IMG/VR virus record: IMGVR_UViG_3300009038_000002
Span: 1-45,003 of that record
DNA: 45,003 bases
Origin: a virus
Direction: 5' to 3' (one strand)
Made by a program: the position numbers and the translations under genes. Positions 27,863 to 34,077 of the stretch are shown here, piece after piece. The notes beneath the pieces are model-generated. The model saw only the letters and a list, made by a program, of their open reading frames with translations, did not search any database and was not told the origin of the DNA. How positions within the stretch are numbered: position 1 is the first letter of the stretch; each line of letters opens with the position of its first letter.

Positions 27863-27889
27863 GCGTCCCCGTTCAACCGGCGGGGACGC
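27863..27889 (+). terminator. Strong hairpin after the capsid/decoration genes
   Basis: GCGTCCCCG (27863-27871) pairs perfectly with CGGGGACGC (27881-27889) around a 9-nt loop, 11 nt after the stop codon. It lacks a T-run, so it is more likely a partial terminator or an mRNA-stabilising end than a full stop for transcription. Confidence 0.45.
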
Positions 27890-27899
27890 CCCTAAAGCG

Positions 27900-28289
27900 A
27901 TGTCCGACATCATTCCGCTGGAATTTGTTGGCATCCCGGAAGAAGTCATCCATGAACTTCGCCAGGGTGCTTTTGCCAAGGATGCGATGGCTGCCATCGA
28001 AGCCGAAAAGAATCAGCGCCGGTTGCCTGGGATCGTGGGCGAACATCATCCGGTTAATGATCTTGGCCAACCAACACTTGCCATTGATCCGATTGTCTAT
28101 CAGGCATGGCTGAGGAAAGAAGGACGCGGATTTTGGAATGACAAAGCCAATCACCGCTGGCTGGCCAGAAACTTCCCGGAAACAAAAGTTCGAGTCATTC
28201 CAAATTCAAATCGAGTTGGATGGCTGCCGCCACATCCAAGATATAGCAAAAGCTATGGTGAAGATTTTGGGAGGAATGCGGCGAAATGA
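27900..28289 (+). CDS. Hypothetical head protein
   Basis: 129 residues (MSDIIPLEFVGIPEEVIHEL..., GFWNDKANHRWLARNFPETKV, GWLPPHPRYSKSYG). The Trp/Lys pattern around GFW.D....W..RN.P..RV is seen in small phage virion-region proteins. Function unknown; it overlaps the next gene by ATGA. Confidence 0.6.
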   Translation: MSDIIPLEFVGIPEEVIHELRQGAFAKDAMAAIEAEKNQRRLPGIVGEHHPVNDLGQPTLAIDPIVYQAWLRKEGRGFWNDKANHRWLARNFPETKVRVIPNSNRVGWLPPHPRYSKSYGEDFGRNAAK

Positions 28290-28423
28290 GACTGCCGATT
28301 AAGTTACAATTCTGTTCTTTCCGGTGGAAACCATATGCTCTCAATTTTGGCGGTCAGGGCGGCTCAGGCACGAATTTCGAGTGGCTTGGGATTCGGTTGT
28401 CGCTTTGGTGGAGGTTCGACTAA
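28286..28423 (+). CDS. Small aromatic-rich hypothetical protein
   Basis: 45 residues: MRLPIKLQFCSFRWKPYA..., GGSGTNFEWLGIRLSLWW. Aromatic and basic, possibly membrane-peripheral. ATGA overlap supports translation. The inverted HNH gene begins 11 nt after its stop. Confidence 0.5.
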   Translation: MRLPIKLQFCSFRWKPYALNFGGQGGSGTNFEWLGIRLSLWWRFD

Positions 28424-28434
28424 TGGCCGCGCAC

Positions 28435-29028
28435 CTAAACCCACTGTCCAAGTCCATTCCTCGCTCTGGATTCGGCTCTTTTAACAGCCTCCACGGCGAT
28501 GAGTCGATTATGGTTCGCGGGTCTGTTCAGGGCATACTTGCGAAGTTTCGCCCTCATTTCGGAACCTCGCTTCATTCCCGTGTGATGGTGCGTGGTATGC
28601 TTTCCCCATTCCATCAGTTCCAGATTTTCAAGGCGATTATCCTGACGATTGCCATTTTTGTGATGGATACAGAAACCTTTGGGAATAGGCCCATGCTTTT
28701 TCTGCCAAAGATGCCGATGTTCAGCGGTACGTTTCCCATTCAAACAGAGGATTCGGTATCCTTCCTTGAGCGTAAACCCTCGGAATCGGTTTGGACGCAA
28801 GTTCGTATTTGCATCACCATACTTACGAAACCTCTGCCAGTGCTTACTGCAAAACCCGCGGGCGATATGCTTTCCGCGACAGCCGAGAACCGAACACATT
28901 CCAGTTTTGCTTCTTGGAAAGATAATCCGCAATGGATTTCCATTCCTGTACCATCGGTCCCAGTGTGTAGAACACCATCCTCGCGCTTTAATTTTCTTAC
29001 TGCATCCGTCAATCGAGCATTTATTCAT
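28435..29028 (-). CDS. HNH endonuclease with duplicated Cys/His finger, inverted in the late region
   Basis: 197 residues from ATG 29028. Two consecutive finger-like repeats, CSIDGCSKKIKARGWCSTHW and CSVLGCRGKHIARGFCSKHW, each C-x4-C-x8-C-x3-H, precede a linker and an HNH_3 nuclease: RTAEHRHLWQKKHGPIPKGFCIHHKNGNRQDNRLENLELM. A C-terminal helical tail follows. Its own promoter (TTGACA-N17-TATATT, 7 nt before ATG) runs against late transcription. This is the layout of a free-standing homing endonuclease inserted between head and connector genes. Confidence 0.85.
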   Translation of the reverse strand: MNKCSIDGCSKKIKARGWCSTHWDRWYRNGNPLRIIFPRSKTGMCSVLGCRGKHIARGFCSKHWQRFRKYGDANTNLRPNRFRGFTLKEGYRILCLNGKRTAEHRHLWQKKHGPIPKGFCIHHKNGNRQDNRLENLELMEWGKHTTHHHTGMKRGSEMRAKLRKYALNRPANHNRLIAVEAVKRAESRARNGLGQWV

Positions 29029-29035
29029 GGAACAG

Positions 29036-29064
29036 AATATAATCCTTCCAGAATACATTGTCAA
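29036..29064 (-). promoter_or_regulatory. Promoter of the inverted HNH gene
   Basis: Minus strand TTGACA (29064-29059), 17-bp spacer, TATATT (29041-29036), 7 nt, ATG 29028. The best promoter match in the window; the message would be leaderless. Confidence 0.7.
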
Positions 29065-29087
29065 GCGAGGGGGATTCTGTGGCTGTA

Positions 29088-30152
29088 ATGAGAACTGTTA
29101 ATGCTGGCGATTTGATCCTTCAGTGCGCTGATTTGCTCGGTCTTGACCGGACCAATATCGCCATATTGGATTTCCTCGCGCTCCGGGATTATCTGGACAA
29201 ACGCCTTCAAACGGCGTGGGAAATGGGCTTTTGGCCAGACCTCATTCGCACCGAGAAACGGTACTACCGCGATCTTTATTCCACTACGGCTTCGTACGCC
29301 GCCCCGACGTTGACGACTGCCAGCGAAATCTATTATCCGCAGACGACGAAGTACTATCAATCAATGCTGGCGCAGTCGCCCGGAGGAACATTGCCCGCTG
29401 ATGCAAACGGGGTAACGAACACCACCGCCTGGCATGACTCCAAAACCGCCTATTCGCAAAACGCTTACAGCGCGACTACCACATACAACAACGGCGACGA
29501 AGCCTATTACCCGAATACGGACCGTTCGTACAGCGTTTACAATGGTCCGGTGATGGGCGTGCTGCCCACCGACACTACGAAATGGGGAGTCCTGACCGAA
29601 TTCATCCGGTTCATTGATTACACGCAAACCGGCAAAACCCCGCTTGGAATGGTGCTCCAAGTTGCCGATGCCAGCCCCCGCCTGACGACCAAGGGCAACG
29701 AATTAAACTGGTTTCTTACGGAAAACGGTGTCGAAGTCACATCGCCTACGAATTTCGCATGGGTGACGTTCAAAATCAGGACTATCCGGCTATTTGGAGA
29801 TACATTCGATTCCACGAAAGCCTACAAAGGTGGGGTGGACCAGATTTATTACAATGGGCTTAGGCAGGTTCCACCAACTACGACGGTGGCGAATTTTTAT
29901 GATATCGTGTCGGATACAACTGCGGGGGACATGCCAGATTCCGCTGCCGCCAAATTCAGCAAAACCAATGTGCCGCTTATTTTCCAACGTTATCTGATCT
30001 ACGGCGCTTGGGCTGACTATCTGCGGGGCGACGGTCAGGACGAGAAGGCCGGTGTGGCCGAGGAACGCGCCGACACGAGCTTGGAATATCAGCAGCAGAT
30101 TTTGGCGGGGGTGCAGCGCCAAGCTCCGCGAGCCTTGGTGAGAACAAGATAA
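29088..30152 (+). CDS. Head-tail connector/adaptor-like protein
   Basis: 354 residues from ATG 29088; the frame is open from 29058. The N-terminus (MRTVNAGDLILQCADLLGL..., LRDYLDKRLQTAWEMGFW) resembles adaptor proteins that contact the portal. The middle is beta-rich with Thr/Tyr repeats (DEAYYPNTDRSYSVYNG) that look like a carbohydrate- or fibre-type insertion. The C-terminal helix has QRYLIYGAWADYLRGDGQDEKA. Position between head and tail genes supports an adaptor or tail-tube role; family not certain. Confidence 0.6.
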   Translation: MRTVNAGDLILQCADLLGLDRTNIAILDFLALRDYLDKRLQTAWEMGFWPDLIRTEKRYYRDLYSTTASYAAPTLTTASEIYYPQTTKYYQSMLAQSPGGTLPADANGVTNTTAWHDSKTAYSQNAYSATTTYNNGDEAYYPNTDRSYSVYNGPVMGVLPTDTTKWGVLTEFIRFIDYTQTGKTPLGMVLQVADASPRLTTKGNELNWFLTENGVEVTSPTNFAWVTFKIRTIRLFGDTFDSTKAYKGGVDQIYYNGLRQVPPTTTVANFYDIVSDTTAGDMPDSAAAKFSKTNVPLIFQRYLIYGAWADYLRGDGQDEKAGVAEERADTSLEYQQQILAGVQRQAPRALVRTR

Positions 30153-30161
30153 AGGACCATT

Positions 30162-31031
30162 ATGGGTTTAATGAACGTGAACATTCAGGGCCGCTTGGCG
30201 AGTCCTACTCCTTCGGTAACTTCAATCAGCCTTACGGCCAGCGGAACGACGGCGACTTTTACCAGCGCATCCCCGCATGGGTTTTATCCGGGACAGATGG
30301 TGCAGATTACAGGCGCGGCCCCAGACGTGTTTAATACTCGTGGAGTGCTCACCTGGATAAGCGCGGGTAGTTTCACTTACATTCTATCAAGCACGCCTTC
30401 TCCTACCACAGCCACGATTCAAGGCGTCGCCTTGGGATTACAGGAGCGGCGCGAAATAACGGTCGATCCATCTGGACGACAGCTTGTCGCGCATTATCCG
30501 GCAAATACCGTCAATACGTATGCTTGCGGCGTCACCTTTACACCCGTTGCACTTGCCGGAGATATTTTCACGTTTCAAGGTTTCACCACGAAAACAATCC
30601 GCCTGGTGAGACTCATCATCAGCGGTACCGCCACGGCTGCCGCCGTTCAAGCTGTGGGTATAATCAGGCGATCCACCCTCACCACGTACACTGCCGGTGT
30701 GACGGCCTCCATGACGGCGGTTCCATTGGACGCGCAGAACATTGCGAGCGTGGCTTCGCCGATTGCTGTCACTGGCGGGACATTGCTGGCTCTTGGAACG
30801 CTCATCGGAAACATCGACGTTCGACAAATTACGTTCACGACGCCAGCGGCTTCATCGACAATTGCACCGATGATTTGGGATTTCGGAACGATTGCCCAGC
30901 CGATTGTGCTCCGCAACACGCTTGCCGATCTCATTGCAATCTCATTCATGAGCACGGCGACACCGAGCGTTCCGTTGGCGGCAACGGCGGGAACAACCTT
31001 GAGCATTGGGCTTGTCTGGACCGAGGAATAA
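30162..31031 (+). CDS. Beta-rich virion protein with HGF..GQ.V.ITGA domain
   Basis: 289 residues with an AAAGGA ribosome site. Residues 25-90 carry a small beta domain (ASPHGFYPGQMVQITGAAPDVF, then SFTYILSST). The same domain is seen near residue 80-150 of the large tail protein at 34077. The rest is a hydrophobic beta-rich domain with many Thr/Ala. Probably a tail or neck surface protein. Confidence 0.55.
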   Translation: MGLMNVNIQGRLASPTPSVTSISLTASGTTATFTSASPHGFYPGQMVQITGAAPDVFNTRGVLTWISAGSFTYILSSTPSPTTATIQGVALGLQERREITVDPSGRQLVAHYPANTVNTYACGVTFTPVALAGDIFTFQGFTTKTIRLVRLIISGTATAAAVQAVGIIRRSTLTTYTAGVTASMTAVPLDAQNIASVASPIAVTGGTLLALGTLIGNIDVRQITFTTPAASSTIAPMIWDFGTIAQPIVLRNTLADLIAISFMSTATPSVPLAATAGTTLSIGLVWTEE

Positions 31032-31033
31032 TT

Positions 31034-31348
31034 ATGGGCGCAGGAATTTTCAAACCTATAACCGCAATCTTAATCTCATCAGAGACTAAAATATGGGTGC
31101 CAACCATAGGCACTAAATTCAGGCTGATGGGCGGTTATCTGACCATGACAGTGGCAGCGGGCAATATTGTCCTCAAGGATGGCGTGGGCGGAAGCACCGT
31201 TTTCATCATTCCATGCACGGCTGTTGGAGTGGCAATCGCGCTTGATCTCGAAGATGGAATTTTATCGGCAGCCGCTGATAATGCCCTCACGGCTACCGGT
31301 CCAGCACTTTGCGTTCTCAATGGCACGATCTGGGGGACTGAAGAATAA
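31034..31348 (+). CDS. Small beta-rich virion protein
   Basis: 104 residues from ATG 31034 (MGAGIFKPITAILISSETKIW..., KFRLMGGYLTMTVAAGN). Its C-terminus (LNGTIWGTEE) parallels that of the upstream protein (IGLVWTEE), suggesting distantly related folds. Function unknown. Confidence 0.55.
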   Translation: MGAGIFKPITAILISSETKIWVPTIGTKFRLMGGYLTMTVAAGNIVLKDGVGGSTVFIIPCTAVGVAIALDLEDGILSAAADNALTATGPALCVLNGTIWGTEE

Positions 31349-31900
31349 ATGGCGCAAGACACGACGAATTCAAAAGTCCAACTGGCTGAGGTGTTTGCTC
31401 AATCCCAGCAAAACTCGCAGCAAATCGTTGTATTGGCCAAGGCCGTCGATGGCTTGCGCGAGTCCATCACGGTTGGATTTAATGAAGTCCGGGATAAGAT
31501 CAGTGACCGCGACAAACCCAATTTCCAACTGGCAATGGTCATCATCGCCATCATCGGCACCATCGGAGGCTCGGTTGCGTTCTCCTTTTATCGAGAGATG
31601 GACAAAAATCAAGCCGAAGCAGAACGCCAAATTGCCAGGGCTGAAACCGACATGCGCCGCACCACGGATATGCTGGACATCAAGTTGCAACGTGAGTTTC
31701 AGCTTGCAATGGAGACAACCAAGGAGGGGATCAAGGGCCTTGATTCAGTTTCGGCATCACGCCATGAGCAAGCGATCAAAGAAACTCAAGGGGTTATGGC
31801 CAAGATGCTTAAACTAGAAGGTTTTCTGGAACGCCAGACAGAAAATGATCTTCAGGAACTCAGGACAATCCGAAAAGAACAAAGAGAAAAGACAAAATGA
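31349..31900 (+). CDS. Single-pass membrane coiled-coil protein, candidate inner spanin
   Basis: 183 residues. An N-terminal helical part of 60 residues, one transmembrane helix (about 61-80, LAMVIIAIIGTIGGSVAFSF), then a long charged coiled coil to the C-terminus (ending RTIRKEQREKTK). It directly precedes, with an ATGA overlap, a small lipoprotein gene; that pairing is typical of i-spanin/o-spanin lysis genes. The 60-residue N-terminal region is longer than in classical Rz, so a membrane-anchored virion component is the alternative. Confidence 0.5.
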   Translation: MAQDTTNSKVQLAEVFAQSQQNSQQIVVLAKAVDGLRESITVGFNEVRDKISDRDKPNFQLAMVIIAIIGTIGGSVAFSFYREMDKNQAEAERQIARAETDMRRTTDMLDIKLQREFQLAMETTKEGIKGLDSVSASRHEQAIKETQGVMAKMLKLEGFLERQTENDLQELRTIRKEQREKTK

Positions 31901-32100
31901 AAAAACTACTGCTACTAATCCCATTGGGCATTATGCCGCTGCTTAGCGGCTGCGCCAGCACCGTGCGCGAATTGGCGCATGACAACGCGGAAGTCGATTT
32001 CCACAACGTCAATCCGTGGACCGGAACGACTGATTTTCACAGGAGAAATCCGGCGTCCACTAATTCCCTGCCAGCATTACCGGCCCAGCCTGTCAAGTGA
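31897..32100 (+). CDS. Small lipoprotein, candidate outer spanin
   Basis: 67 residues. MKKLLLLIPLGIMPLLSGCAS is a signal peptide with lipobox LSGC; the mature part is 48 residues and ends in a proline-rich tail (LPALPAQPVK), as o-spanins often do. Overlaps the membrane coiled-coil gene by ATGA and the next fibre-type gene by GTGA. It implies a Gram-negative envelope. No endolysin gene was recognised nearby. Confidence 0.6.
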   Translation: MKKLLLLIPLGIMPLLSGCASTVRELAHDNAEVDFHNVNPWTGTTDFHRRNPASTNSLPALPAQPVK

Positions 32101-32498
32101 GCGATACTTTCCAAGGCATCCTCGACTTCGCCGTGATTACCGTAGTCAACGGCGCTCAGGCATTCCAGCTTTTCGGAGGGGTGGGCACGGGTGATCCCCG
32201 CCTTTCAGACGCCCGTGTCCCACTCGCGCACATGCATCCTGAATCGGATGTAGCCGGTTTGGTGCCCGATTTGGCGGCTGGGGAAAAAACGCTAAATAAA
32301 AATCAGCCGAATGGCTATGCCGGACTGGACGGCAATGGCCTCGTGCTGACACAAACGCTTGGAAGCGGCACAGCTTCAACGGCGAGCTTCTTGCGCGGGG
32401 ACCAGTCTTGGAACCGGATCAATTACAACGCCATTATGGTTGATTCCAATGCCAATGTGATGACCGACAGCAAGGGCAACGTGATGACGAACGAATAA
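32097..32498 (+). CDS. Short tail-fibre-like protein
   Basis: 133 residues from GTG. VGTGDPRLSDARVPLAHMH and the block GYAGLDGNGLV followed by GSGTASTASFLRGDQSW are typical fibre-shaft or fibre-attachment elements. The C-terminus has an Asn/Asp/Met repeat (DSNANVMTDSKGNVMTN) that could be a metal-binding tip. Probably part of a fibre or its base. Confidence 0.65.
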   Translation: MSDTFQGILDFAVITVVNGAQAFQLFGGVGTGDPRLSDARVPLAHMHPESDVAGLVPDLAAGEKTLNKNQPNGYAGLDGNGLVLTQTLGSGTASTASFLRGDQSWNRINYNAIMVDSNANVMTDSKGNVMTNE

Positions 32499-33634
32499 TG
32501 GCCCTGTTCAATTTAACCGGCACTGCCGCTCCGGCAGTAGCCCCGCTCAATGTGGGCGAGCACTTTGTCGATACGACGAACAGCAATGTCTATATCGCCC
32601 TGGCGACAGCCACATCTTCCGACTTCAAACGCATTGCGCTGATCGGCGGGGTTGGAAGCGGTATCGCGCAATCGGACGTTACGGGATTGCCTGGTGCCCT
32701 CGCCTTGCAGTCCGGCTGGTTTGGAGATGGTTCGGATGGTGCAGTCACATTCGACGGGGCAGCTACCATCCTCGGCATGGCCCCGGTGGCGAACGTCTAT
32801 ACGATGACCCGTTCGATTTTCTGTTCATCCATCACGATCAACAACGGGGTGACGATCAAGACGGCAGGTTTCAGGATGTTCTGCACAGGCACAGTCCTCA
32901 ATAACGGCACGGTTCAAAACATGGGGGCTGGTGGTGGTGCAGGCGGGGCGACTGGCGGGGCAGGTTCCGGCGGCGCGGCTCTGAGCAGCACCGAAGTGGG
33001 CGGGGCCAGTGCCGGTGGCGGTGGTGGAGGGGGAGCCAATACTGGCGTCGGCGCCACCGGATCGGCCGGCAGCGCCCAGAGCAACAACATGGGAGTACAG
33101 GGTGGCACAGGCCGTGGCGGTGGTACGGGAAGTGGCGGAGCCGGTGGCGGCACATCTGCGGGGGGCACTTTGACAACGATCCGCGTCTTCCGCTCTCTAA
33201 ATCAGCACTTGCTCGCGGGTGGCACGATCATCATGGGTGGTACTGGCGGGGGTGGCGGGGGTCAAGGCGGCGGCAATGGCGCGGCAGCAGGCGGAGGTGG
33301 CGGCGGTGGCGGGACTGGTGGCGGCATTACCATGATTTTTGCCGCAACGATCAGTAACGGTTCAGGCACAATTTCCAGCGCCGGATCAACCGGAGGCGCG
33401 GGTGGCAATGCCTCGAACGCCAACGCTGGCGGTGGTGGGGGTGGGGGTGGTGGCGGCGGGGGTGTGATTTATCTCGCCTATAATGTCATCACTGTCGGCA
33501 CGATCACTGTAGCGGGCGGGGCAGGGGGAGCACTCGGCACGGGAAACGGCAGCGGCACAAACGGCACGGCGGGCGACGCGGGATCGACTGGCGTGATTTT
33601 AAAATACAACGGGACAACTCAAGCTTTTGAATGA
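32498..33634 (+). CDS. Glycine-rich fibre-tip/adhesin protein
   Basis: 378 residues. Residues 1-145 are beta-rich (GEHFVDTTNSNVYIALA, FCSSITINNGVTIKTAGFRM). From about 145 the protein becomes extreme in glycine, with stretches such as GGGGGGGAN and GGAGGGTSAGG, interrupted by one non-Gly insert (LTTIRVFRSLNQHLLAG). This organisation recalls glycine-rich distal adhesins (polyglycine sandwich) of T-even-like and related phages, which determine host range. The DNA is G-rich, so copy-number changes are likely there. Confidence 0.65.
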   Translation: MALFNLTGTAAPAVAPLNVGEHFVDTTNSNVYIALATATSSDFKRIALIGGVGSGIAQSDVTGLPGALALQSGWFGDGSDGAVTFDGAATILGMAPVANVYTMTRSIFCSSITINNGVTIKTAGFRMFCTGTVLNNGTVQNMGAGGGAGGATGGAGSGGAALSSTEVGGASAGGGGGGGANTGVGATGSAGSAQSNNMGVQGGTGRGGGTGSGGAGGGTSAGGTLTTIRVFRSLNQHLLAGGTIIMGGTGGGGGGQGGGNGAAAGGGGGGGGTGGGITMIFAATISNGSGTISSAGSTGGAGGNASNANAGGGGGGGGGGGGVIYLAYNVITVGTITVAGGAGGALGTGNGSGTNGTAGDAGSTGVILKYNGTTQAFE

Positions 33635-34077
33635 GCGAGATGAAACTTTTCTTTTCAATTTTGGCCGCGGCAATTTTTCTGCAAAAAGGGTTGGCGGCAA
33701 CCGTGACTGTGGCTTGGGACCCGCCCGCTGACAATGCGACTGGTTGGATCGTGTACGAGCAATTCGGAACGAATTGGACCCAAGTCTTCCGCGCCGGTAC
33801 CACCAATGTCGTCATTACGAACGTCCTTTCCGGGTTCCATATCTATTCCGTGACGGCCACGAATGCCGTCGGGCTGGAAAGCCCAAGGAGCCCATCTGCA
33901 AGCGCAATTATCTTTCCCGGAACACCGACGAATATTACGATCAAACTTAGCGCGGTTTTCCAATACTCGCCGGACGTGATTGGGCCGTGGACTGACTTTT
34001 CGGAGACGAAACTGCCGATTATCACGGCGTCGCAGCAACAGGCATTTTACCGGATGCGACTGGATATTTTACCCTAA
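33631..34077 (+). CDS. Secreted fibronectin-III-like protein
   Basis: 148 residues; M4 (33640) is an alternative start. MKLFFSILAAAIFLQKGLA is a Sec signal peptide cleaved after LA. The mature protein has VTVAWDPP, SGFHIYSVTATNAVGLESP (FnIII strands) and ends VIGPWTDFSETKLPI, then QAFYRMRLDILP, a tail common in secreted proteins of Verrucomicrobiota. A signal-peptide protein among fibre genes could act on the cell envelope, for instance in exclusion of other phages, or may have been acquired from the host. Confidence 0.65.
   Translation: MSEMKLFFSILAAAIFLQKGLAATVTVAWDPPADNATGWIVYEQFGTNWTQVFRAGTTNVVITNVLSGFHIYSVTATNAVGLESPRSPSASAIIFPGTPTNITIKLSAVFQYSPDVIGPWTDFSETKLPIITASQQQAFYRMRLDILP

Noticed and set aside
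30524-31348. 274-residue plus frame rich in His/Arg/Cys
   Set aside because: Its first part is an out-of-frame reading of the 30162 gene; only the last 104 codons (from 31034) look real.
32898-33176. Proline-rich minus-strand frames opposite the glycine-rich adhesin
   Set aside because: GGN repeats necessarily read as proline-rich on the other strand.
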